64,000 bases of DNA from CAZXIC01 sp964640195 (GTDB lineage: Archaea > Iainarchaeota > Iainarchaeia > Iainarchaeales > GCA-2688035): contig CAZXIC010000001.1 of the NCBI GenBank assembly GCA_964640195.1, positions 62,001 through 126,000 of the forward strand, in the 5' to 3' direction. Below are positions 58,333-64,000 of this stretch, piece by piece. The stretch's first letter is position 1. Every line of letters starts with the position of its first letter. The translations under genes were made by a program, and so were the position numbers. The notes under the pieces are model-generated. The model was not told the DNA's origin, made no database searches, and saw only the letters and a list, made by a program, of their open reading frames with translations.

Positions 58333-58557
58333 CTATCGCCTCACGTTCCAGTAAGCGGTTACAACAAAACACTTCTCGCCCCTGTCTTTCCAAACAACAA
58401 CAAGTTCACCTTTCCTGTATTTTTTCCTGCTCTTGAACTTCTTTGGCTTCTCATCCAACTGCTTTTTGCCTGTTTCAATGCAGTCAATTGCAAGCGTTGT
58501 GTCAATCTCCTTGTCCCTGCTGTAATGCTTGCTGAAGAAAAACAGGCGCTTCAACAA
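58333..58557 (-). CDS. DUF4258-like toxin
   Basis: A 74-residue protein: HYSRDKEIDTTLAIDCIETG, KKQLDEKPKKFKSRKKYRKG, ELVVVWKDRGEKCFVVTAYW. The H.SRD..ID.....CI.. helix and the strand V.VVTAY.. match DUF4258/MqsR-like small RNases. Start TTG 58557. A TATATATTAATAC promoter lies 15-25 bp upstream. The associated antitoxin is the following gene. Confidence 0.7.
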   Translation of the reverse strand: MLKRLFFFSKHYSRDKEIDTTLAIDCIETGKKQLDEKPKKFKSRKKYRKGELVVVWKDRGEKCFVVTAYWNVRR

Positions 58558-58604
58558 AACCGCCTAAAAAGTATATATTAATACTAACTAATATAAACAT
58601 ATCG

Positions 58605-58624
58605 CTGCCTCAGTCCGCCCATCT
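58605..58624. repeat. Intergenic repeat, copy 1
   Basis: CTGCCTCAGTCCGCCCATCT. The 15-nt core GCCTCAGTCCGCCCA is shared exactly with copies at 59220 and 59706. It lies between the DUF4258/AbrB operon and the RelE-type operon. Confidence 0.75.
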
Positions 58625-58652
58625 AACTCGAAAGATGAAGAATAGTTCCAGA

Positions 58653-58925
58653 CTACCTTCTGTAGATGTCATCATGGTGCTGCAGGTCCTCAAACTTTAT
58701 TTTGCCGCTTTTTTTGTCAGATTTGAAAATAAGGACAAAATGCGAGAGTATGTGCACTCTCTTAAATTCCTTCAGGCCATATGACAGGTTTTTGTAGTGC
58801 TCTACATCCTGGTTGGAACATATTTCATCAATCTTCTTGAGAGCGGCTTCATACCTTAGCCTATCCTTCTTGGCAAGTTTCTTCAGAATCCGCTTAAGCT
58901 TAACACTTATTTCAAATTCATGCAT
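58653..58925 (-). CDS. RelE/YafQ-like toxin
   Basis: A 90-residue protein: FEISVKLKRILKKLAKKDRL, then EALKKIDEICSNQDVEHYKN, LSYGLKEFKRVHILSHFVLI and FEDLQHHDDIYRR. The LKEFKRVHI-SHFVLIF strands and terminal HxDxIY are diagnostic of RelE-family mRNA interferases. ATG 58925 overlaps the antitoxin 3' end by eight bases. This antitoxin-first operon lies between repeat copies 1 and 2. Confidence 0.8.
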   Translation of the reverse strand: MHEFEISVKLKRILKKLAKKDRLRYEAALKKIDEICSNQDVEHYKNLSYGLKEFKRVHILSHFVLIFKSDKKSGKIKFEDLQHHDDIYRR

Positions 58926-59160
58926 CTTCAAGCGCCGCCCTCAGCTTTTTAACGCTTGAAAATTTCTCGAACTTGCCTTTGTCTATTTTCAGAAGCTCTT
59001 CCCTGTATTCAGGCTTCAGCTCAGGCTCCAAAAAAGCCTCTTCAAATTTTGAAACAATCAGGTTTGCTGCCTCGGACTTGTTGCCCAAGCCATACTTGCC
59101 CTTCACAATCGTAAGCACCCTGTCCTGGCGCTCATGAAAATCAATCACTGCCTTAGCCAC
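58918..59160 (-). CDS. Antitoxin of the RelE-type module (DUF2683-like)
   Basis: An 80-residue protein: KAVIDFHERQDRVLTIVKGK, then NKSEAANLIVSKFEEAFLEP, ELKPEYREELLKIDKGKFEK. The first two segments are a ribbon-helix-helix-like DNA-binding region, and the acidic tail would bind the toxin. GTG 59160 follows GGTGAT. TATA-like TTTATAATAAAAT lies 10-20 bp upstream. Matches the archaeal DUF2683 antitoxins by pattern. Confidence 0.7.
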   Translation of the reverse strand: MAKAVIDFHERQDRVLTIVKGKYGLGNKSEAANLIVSKFEEAFLEPELKPEYREELLKIDKGKFEKFSSVKKLRAALEDA

Positions 59161-59219
59161 TAAATCACCAATATAATTTATAATAAAATGTAATAAAAAG
59201 ATATGTTTTCAACAAAAGT

Positions 59220-59234
59220 GCCTCAGTCCGCCCA
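59220..59234. repeat. Intergenic repeat, copy 2
   Basis: GCCTCAGTCCGCCCA, identical to the core of copy 1, followed by AACTTAGTT rather than ATCT. It is 613 bp from copy 1 and separates the RelE-type operon from the next gene. Confidence 0.75.
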
Positions 59235-59323
59235 ACTTAGTTCAAAAATGGACTCAGAGCTACATTGGCTTGGTTAGATTTCAGACAGGCATATTTTTAT
59301 TCTTCTTATTGGCCCATTGTATT

Positions 59324-59644
59324 ATGGGCAAAAACTTTGAACGGATGAGTGCGTACGAACTTTGGCAGTTGAAATTCAGCGATGATTTTAAATCTTTTGG
59401 CCACAAAGAATTAACGGAACTTGAATCAACGGCTAAAAAACTTTTGCAACAAAAAAAGACCAAATTGGGAACGTATAAAGGCAGAAACCCAACCGGGCAT
59501 TATAAAACCTCAGAAGACATACTAATGCTAGAGGGGTTGCTTAGTTCTGTAAGAGTATCAAAATTAAGAAAACAAAACCCTAGAATGAGATCGGGTTTTC
59601 TGCGAATCCCCAAATTGAGATTACCTAAACGTAGGAGAAAGTAA
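59324..59644 (+). CDS. Small basic protein between repeat copies
   Basis: A 106-residue AT-rich gene: NFERMSAYELWQLKFSDDFK, LESTAKKLLQQKKTKLGTYK and a strongly basic end (SGFLRIPKLRLPKRRRK). The N-terminal half is helical; there is no known motif. ATG 59324 is chosen because the upstream frame from 59270 is hydrophobic without a plausible site. Flanked by copies 2 and 3 of the repeat, so it could be the cargo of a mobile unit. Confidence 0.5.
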   Translation: MGKNFERMSAYELWQLKFSDDFKSFGHKELTELESTAKKLLQQKKTKLGTYKGRNPTGHYKTSEDILMLEGLLSSVRVSKLRKQNPRMRSGFLRIPKLRLPKRRRK

Positions 59645-59703
59645 TCTCTAAATAATTCAACTTCCAGTTTTCTTATTCAACTAAAATGGATAGGAAATAG
59701 TCA

Positions 59704-59723
59704 CTGCCTCAGTCCGCCCATCT
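59704..59723. repeat. Intergenic repeat, copy 3
   Basis: CTGCCTCAGTCCGCCCATCT, identical over 20 bases to copy 1. It lies 486 bp from copy 2. The 185-bp interval to the SIMPL gene contains only a weak 34-codon frame. Confidence 0.75.
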
Positions 59724-59860
59724 TTCGTCATCGCTTTCGCTCTGCCTCATCGTCAGATCATCATCGGCAATAAATACAGTGTCTGCAATGCATTAAATTG
59801 TTTGCTCTGCTGGAAGAAACAGCGTTGGTATGGGTAATGCAAGCGGCACTTCAGCCACTG

Positions 59861-59902
59861 AACAAAAAAAGAAAAAAGCAGGCGCTTGGGAAAAAACGCC
59901 TG
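59861..59902 (-). terminator. Intrinsic-type terminator of the SIMPL gene
   Basis: On the minus strand CAGGCG pairs with CGCCTG around a 12-nt loop and is followed by CTTTTTTCTTTTTTTG, seven bases after the stop codon. The T-rich tail fits archaeal termination. Confidence 0.6.
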
Positions 59903-59908
59903 TCAAAC

Positions 59909-60775
59909 CTACTGTATTTCAAACTGCACGCTGACTGTTGCAGTGAACTCTATGTCGCCGGGGCTTATCGGTGTGGGTGCTTCATCAACAGCAGCGCCTG
60001 CAGCCATTTCATAGGCCCTGGCATAATATGGGGTGACGTAGCTTGAGCTTTCGCTGGCGCTGTAAACCTGGCCAACACCTATGCCAAGCCCTGACGCAAT
60101 GCTCTGCGCTTTCACCTGCGCGTTCGCTGCAGCGTCCTTCAAAGCCGCTGCCCTGAGCGCTGCCTCAGTTTCCTTTGTCAGGGAAAAGCTGACACCGCTG
60201 ACGCTGTTTGCACCGGCCTGCACCGCAGCGTCAATAGTGCTGCCGACCTTGTCCAGGTCGCGCACTTTTGCCCTGATGCTGTTCGTTGTCCTGTATCCGA
60301 CTGACTCGGATTTGCGCAGCACCTCATTCCACTCGAATTCTTCACGCAGGCTGTAACTTGAGGTTTCTATGTCCTCTGAATCAATGCCGGCGTTCTCCAG
60401 AGCAGCCATTACCTGGTTTGCCAGGACAGCATTGTCGCTCTGGCTTTTGCTGGCGCTCCTGTCAAGGGTTTCAATGCTCAGGGTGATGTAGGCGATTTCC
60501 GGGCTGGCTGTCTTTGTCACGGTTCCCGCGACTGAAATCAGCCGAATCCTGTCCCCGGATTCATCTTCAGCAAAGCTTATTATGCCCTCTCCCAATTCTG
60601 CCATAGAGCCCTCGCTTTGGATATTTCCTGCCCTTTCAAGATAGCTGGGCAGCTGCACTACTATTCCCTTTTGTTCTGCCGGCTGCTGGTTCAGCGCGAA
60701 AAAGCCGAAGCCGATTGCAACAATCAGTGCTGCGGCAACAATTGAGGCAGGCAAAACCCAGTTGTTTTCAGCCAT
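59909..60775 (-). CDS. SIMPL-domain (DUF541) membrane-anchored protein
   Basis: A 288-residue protein: N-terminal membrane helix (ASIVAAALIVAIGFGFFAL), then a DUF541/SIMPL domain beginning ISVAGTVTKTASPEIAYITL, with SYSLREEFEWNEVLRKSESV, GYRTTNSIRAKVRDLDKVGS and the C-terminal ISPGDIEFTATVSVQFEI. SIMPL proteins oligomerise at the cell surface; their role in archaea is unclear. ATG 60775 follows GGAGGTGA; a longer frame to 60877 lacks a site. Confidence 0.9.
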   Translation of the reverse strand: MAENNWVLPASIVAAALIVAIGFGFFALNQQPAEQKGIVVQLPSYLERAGNIQSEGSMAELGEGIISFAEDESGDRIRLISVAGTVTKTASPEIAYITLSIETLDRSASKSQSDNAVLANQVMAALENAGIDSEDIETSSYSLREEFEWNEVLRKSESVGYRTTNSIRAKVRDLDKVGSTIDAAVQAGANSVSGVSFSLTKETEAALRAAALKDAAANAQVKAQSIASGLGIGVGQVYSASESSSYVTPYYARAYEMAAGAAVDEAPTPISPGDIEFTATVSVQFEIQ

Positions 60776-60952
60776 GTTGCTTTCACCTCCGATAGAAAGA
60801 AGCGGGGTTTGCTTAAAAAAATCTTCGTTTTTGTTAGGAAAAAGCCTGCCCAATCTCGAGGGAATCCTGCTGCTCACTTTTTAGCGGCATTTTTAAAAGC
60901 AATGAACAGCCAAAAACTTCCTTAGAAAAGGATTTTGGAGGTGAACAGTTTT

Positions 60953-61231
60953 ATGGGAAAGCATTATGAGCAAATGCCAGACCCTGAGGATATAAGGAAA
61001 GTCCTTGTGTCTGTGAGAAAGGAAATACCTGGGATGATTAGGGACGTTGTGGAGGTTCTGTACAGCGAAAAGTCCGCGAAGAGCATGGGCAAGGCTGTTG
61101 GCACCTACTACAAGACCCTAACCCAGAGCGGCATACCCAGGGACCTTGCCCTTGAGATGACAAAGGGCTATGTCCTGAACATAAACGAGATGTTCAAAAA
61201 GCAGAACTGGGGAAAGCATGAGCACTACTAA
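60953..61231 (+). CDS. Small helical protein
   Basis: A 92-residue protein: PDPEDIRKVLVSVRKEIPGM, VLYSEKSAKSMGKAVGTYYK, SGIPRDLALEMTKGYVLNIN. Four predicted amphipathic helices and no motif I know. GGAGGTGA lies ten bases before ATG 60953. It is the first of a three-gene operon; the next gene overlaps it by 14 bases, so coupling to a membrane protein is likely. Confidence 0.6.
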   Translation: MGKHYEQMPDPEDIRKVLVSVRKEIPGMIRDVVEVLYSEKSAKSMGKAVGTYYKTLTQSGIPRDLALEMTKGYVLNINEMFKKQNWGKHEHY

Positions 61232-61424
61232 AGGCAGGCTTAGGAAGGCAATTGGCTTCGTTCCGCTAATACCAATAGCCATCATCTTTGTGGCGCAAAT
61301 GACGCTTCTCATGATAGACTTCAAGCTGAAGCAGAGGCGTAGCAAGAAATACTTCAAGCAGGGCCTAGTTAAGGCAGGTCTGCCTGAGAAGGAAGCAAAG
61401 GTGCTTGCAAGGGGTTGGGGCTAG
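61218..61424 (+). CDS. Small single-span membrane protein
   Basis: A 68-residue protein with a membrane helix (GFVPLIPIAIIFVAQMTLLM) near residue 20 and a basic helical C-terminus (LKQRRSKKYFKQGLVKAGLP). It overlaps the gene before by 14 bases and the next by one (TAGTG). The set could form a small membrane-associated complex, but no family is recognised. Confidence 0.55.
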   Translation: MSTTKGRLRKAIGFVPLIPIAIIFVAQMTLLMIDFKLKQRRSKKYFKQGLVKAGLPEKEAKVLARGWG

Positions 61425-61873
61425 TGCCTTCGGAAAAAAATCTGGAAAAGCGCTTTCTGTTGCTGCAGAAAAGGCTTGACGAAATAGAGAGCGCCATCCC
61501 ACTGGCTTCAGAGCTTGTCCAACTAAGCGAAAGGCTGAACATCCCCCTTAACCTTTACAGGGGAAAAATCAAGCAGTTGGTTGTGCTGGAAGGGCTGAGC
61601 AAAAGCCTGCCTGCAATAGCAAAGGACGACATTTCAAGGGCAATAATCCAGTCGCTTTTGTCAAAGCCTGAAAGGAACACTTCAAGCATCACAAACGAGG
61701 TGGCGCAGCTGAGGGGCAAGGCAAGCAGGAGAATAATTGCAGAAAGGCTTGGAAAACTTGCCGGGGTTGGAATTGTTGAAACCAGCCGGGGGAAAAACAA
61801 CGAAAAAATCTACAGGCTGAGGGGAAAACCCGAACAGGCTGGAAAAAAACCGCGGAGAACGGCGCTTACCTGA
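61424..61873 (+). CDS. Winged-helix protein with N-terminal coiled coil
   Basis: A 149-residue protein: a coiled coil (LEKRFLLLQKRLDEIESAIP) at residues 7-30, a linker, and a winged helix (NTSSITNEVAQLRGKASRRI, then LAGVGIVETSRGKNNEKIYR). Start GTG 61424 overlaps the upstream stop; TTG 61415 is also in frame. The third gene of the operon, it may regulate it or couple it to DNA. Target unknown. Confidence 0.55.
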   Translation: MPSEKNLEKRFLLLQKRLDEIESAIPLASELVQLSERLNIPLNLYRGKIKQLVVLEGLSKSLPAIAKDDISRAIIQSLLSKPERNTSSITNEVAQLRGKASRRIIAERLGKLAGVGIVETSRGKNNEKIYRLRGKPEQAGKKPRRTALT

Positions 61874-61881
61874 AAACCGTC

Positions 61882-62361
61882 TCACGGGTTTAGAATCCAG
61901 ATGCTATAATTCAGGAAAGCGGCAAAGCTTACCCAAAGTAAGTAGGGGACAAGCAGAAGCCCTGCCTTTTTCGATATCCTGTAGAAAAATATTGTGGTTG
62001 CGAGGATTGCAATCCAGAGCAGAACAATTTCTATGAAAGCAAGGAACGGGCTCTGCAATCCGAAGAAAAGGAACGACCACAAGACGTTCAGGGCTAACTG
62101 AAAGGCAAAAACAGAAACCGCCAGCTTGGCTCCCTTCTTTTCCAAACCCTTTTCCCAAACGAGGTAAAGGGAAAGCCCCATCAGCAGGAACAATGCAGTC
62201 CACACCGGCGCAAAAATCCAGTTTGGTGGTGTAAAAACAGGCCTTTGGATGCTGGCATACCATCCGGTTATTGCAGGGGCAGTGAAAACCGAGCCAACAA
62301 AGCCAGCAAGCTGGCACAACAGGATTGCGGCAATGAGCCTCACAATATTGCTTCTGCCCAT
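61882..62361 (-). CDS. tspO: TspO/MBR-family membrane protein
   Basis: A 159-residue protein with five helices, the normal family length. Family signatures: WYASIQRPVFTPPNWIFAPV (residues 34-53, the WYxxLxKPxxxPP motif), WTALFLLMGLSLYLVW, FAFQLALNVLWSFLFFGLQS, and a Trp/Tyr-rich end (LLWVSFAAFLNYSIWILN). TspO binds porphyrins and sterol-like ligands. Monocistronic and convergent with the winged-helix gene. Confidence 0.95.
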   Translation of the reverse strand: MGRSNIVRLIAAILLCQLAGFVGSVFTAPAITGWYASIQRPVFTPPNWIFAPVWTALFLLMGLSLYLVWEKGLEKKGAKLAVSVFAFQLALNVLWSFLFFGLQSPFLAFIEIVLLWIAILATTIFFYRISKKAGLLLVPYLLWVSFAAFLNYSIWILNP

Positions 62362-62466
62362 CTGCTAAGAGGATAAGCGTTGGCAAATATATAGTTATCT
62401 TCTGCACATACTGCTAGCTGCAGAGGAGCGAAAGCGATGAAGATTCGTTACGCTCCCTTTTACCCC

Positions 62467-64000
62467 CTAGTTTTGCGGGTTTAGCTGCAAGACGAGCAAT
62501 GCTGCTCCAATTTCTACCAATCCTTGAGAGCCTTCTGCCTTTATTATCTTTATATATTTTCCAGTTAAGTTTTTCTTTAAGATTTTTTTTGCTGAATTGA
62601 GCACAACTTTGTTTTGTGAAAGGGTCCCTCCAATTACAATGTATTCGGGGGAGATTATTTGGGTTATTTGGGCCATGGCGCAGCCTAACGCGGTCCCTGC
62701 ACTTTCAAGGACTCTTTTTACCTCCTTTTTGTTGCACAATTCATTTAGCTTTTTAACCGATGAAACCACTATCTCGGCCTTCCTCAGCGAACTTTTGATT
62801 GAAAATATTGTTGCGAAATTTTTTAACACGCAAACTTTTTTCCCGACAGTTATTTGAAAATTTTCCAGGTTGGGGGTTGTTGCCTTGCTGTCCGAATAAA
62901 GCCTTCCATCCAAAACAAATCCCGCTTCAATTTTGGAGCCAACCGAAACGTATGCAAGCCTTTTTGTATTGTTTTTTGCTGCCTCTGCCAAAGCAATAGT
63001 GTTCGTGTAATTTTCGACAAAAATCCTTTCACCACTGATGCGCTTCATATTTTCCTTTATGTTAAAGTTCCTAAGGTTTGGCTGTTTTTTAACCGAAATA
63101 AGCCCCATCCTTCGCGAAATTTTTCCAGAGCAACTAAAACAAACCCCCTGGATTTCCCTATTTTTCTTCAAAAACCTGATTAGCCTCGCTGCTTTTTTGT
63201 AAACACCTTTTCTGCTTTCATTTTTCTTCAGACGTTCTGATTTTTTTGCCAGAACCTTCCCGTCCTCATTGACCAAACCCCCCAGCAGACTATTGGTGGA
63301 AACCCTTATCCCAATTGCTTTCGGTTTTTTTTCATCTTCAACTGCCTCCAAAATCCTTTTAAACACCCTCAGATAAGACTTTGCGCAAGTGCTCCAGACG
63401 TATTTTTTCCTTACTTTTTTTAGCGCATTTTTCACTACCCTCCTCTTCAGTTTTTTGCTTTTAAGCAGCCGCTTTATTGTCTTTGCTATTTCCTTCGGCT
63501 TTTTAGGATTAAAAAGCAAGCCGTCCTGCCCGTTTTTAATTATTTCTGACGGCCCGCCAAATTTTGTTGCCGCAACAGGCAGGCCGCAGCCCATCGCCTC
63601 AATAACCGTAAGCCCGAAAGGCTCTATTAGGGCGGGATTCACAAACACCCCGCCCTCTCTTGCAGCGACCCTGTAGAGCTCTGATATTTCCCCCGGGTAC
63701 TTAAGTGAGATTGAGGGCAAACAAAAATTTCCAAAAAGATTGTGCTTTTGTATAACGTTGTTTATTTGGTCAATCAGTTTTTGCTCTTCTTCCTTGGCTG
63801 TTTCAACAGCAGGGGCAAAAATAACGAGGTTGGCCATCTTTTGAAGTTCCTTGTCCCCGGCGTAGGCCCTAATCAATGAAATGAGGTTTTTTCTTTTATC
63901 CATCCTGCTTATGGCTATAAGCATCGGCTTGAAGGGGTCCTCAAGGTTTTGTGTTAGAATGTTTTTTATTTTTTGTCTTGCAATTTTATGGTTTTTGTGT
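62467..64000 (-). CDS. GT4 glycosyltransferase fused to a degenerate ROK kinase (5' end outside window)
   Basis: Open from the window edge to a stop at 62467; at least 511 residues are visible. The first part resembles the C-terminal half of sucrose-phosphate synthase-type GT4 enzymes: AISRMDKRKNLISLIRAYAG, PSISLKYPGEISELYRVAA, and EPFGLTVIEAMGCGLPVAAT, with the E-x7-E motif. From KAIGIRVSTNSLLGGLVNED it resembles a ROK-type sugar kinase, but DxGGT is replaced by RVSTN, ENDAN by ENYTN, and the GCxCG zinc motif is absent. The kinase part is likely non-catalytic and may sense sugars. Confidence 0.75.
   Translation of the reverse strand, partial: HKNHKIARQKIKNILTQNLEDPFKPMLIAISRMDKRKNLISLIRAYAGDKELQKMANLVIFAPAVETAKEEEQKLIDQINNVIQKHNLFGNFCLPSISLKYPGEISELYRVAAREGGVFVNPALIEPFGLTVIEAMGCGLPVAATKFGGPSEIIKNGQDGLLFNPKKPKEIAKTIKRLLKSKKLKRRVVKNALKKVRKKYVWSTCAKSYLRVFKRILEAVEDEKKPKAIGIRVSTNSLLGGLVNEDGKVLAKKSERLKKNESRKGVYKKAARLIRFLKKNREIQGVCFSCSGKISRRMGLISVKKQPNLRNFNIKENMKRISGERIFVENYTNTIALAEAAKNNTKRLAYVSVGSKIEAGFVLDGRLYSDSKATTPNLENFQITVGKKVCVLKNFATIFSIKSSLRKAEIVVSSVKKLNELCNKKEVKRVLESAGTALGCAMAQITQIISPEYIVIGGTLSQNKVVLNSAKKILKKNLTGKYIKIIKAEGSQGLVEIGAALLVLQLNPQN

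Noticed and set aside
59829..59933. 34-codon frame after repeat copy 3
   Set aside because: Overlaps the terminator and 3' end of the SIMPL gene, with only a weak ribosome site; coincidence is more likely.

Overview
The window looks like chromosomal DNA of an archaeon, probably of the DPANN superphylum (Diapherotrites- or Micrarchaeota-like; this placement is inference). Archaeal markers are a group II chaperonin (thermosome), Alba, a tRNA-splicing endonuclease, an archaeal/eukaryal-type TrpRS, deoxyhypusine synthase, a Sec61-beta subunit, histone-fold proteins, TrmB regulators, a KaiC-like ATPase, an intron-bearing tRNA-Leu, tRNAs without encoded CCA, and GGTG-type ribosome binding sites. 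Genes are short and densely packed, and secreted or membrane-anchored proteins are unusually common.

Layout. 1-5.8 kb: an HTH-CBS regulator and two secreted-protein operons. 5.9-14.5 kb: a convergent PIN/RHH pair, thioredoxin reductase, a methyltransferase, an RHH regulator behind a perfect palindrome, TrpRS, EndA, a 58-residue histone-fold protein and an ITP pyrophosphatase. 14.5-16.3 kb: an AT-rich insert around tRNA-Leu(UAG), with a LAGLIDADG endonuclease gene that reads into the tRNA gene and an HD-domain protein. 16.3-23.8 kb: two MscS channels, tRNA-Val, a HerA-like ATPase, an orphan HicB, a HAD hydrolase, a divergent winged-helix pair and Alba. 23.8-35.3 kb: a surface-protein locus with a 1639-residue adhesin carrying YadA-type head repeats, two CARDB-type proteins and two membrane-anchored amidotransferase-fold-like proteins. 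35.3-43.3 kb: housekeeping genes (Sec61-beta, deoxyhypusine synthase, IleRS, a tRNA with anticodon UAU, an OB-fold protein, a P-loop kinase, thermosome). 43.3-55.4 kb: an accessory island in which two modules, XRE regulator + DUF2178-like membrane protein and TrmB regulator + an unrecognised ~260-residue protein, each occur twice in swapped order. Between the copies lie toxin-antitoxin pairs and lipoproteins; beyond them lies an ABC-2 exporter whose ATPase gene is frameshifted at a T9 run. 55.4-64 kb: KaiC-like ATPase, a small kinase, a second histone-fold-like protein, two toxin-antitoxin operons, a 15-nt repeat present three times between gene modules, a SIMPL protein, TspO, and a glycosyltransferase fused to a degenerate ROK kinase that runs off the window.

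The most promising unexplained system is the duplicated island at 43.3-52.2 kb. Both copies keep the same operators (three near-identical sites exactly 21 bp apart) and the same 87-bp divergent promoter, so regulation and protein content have been conserved together. Other leads are the repeat-bounded modules at 58.6-59.7 kb, the hidden BrnT-like toxin paired with a zinc-ribbon/AbrB antitoxin, and the tRNA-Leu/endonuclease overlap. No database search was possible; family names come from motifs read by eye.
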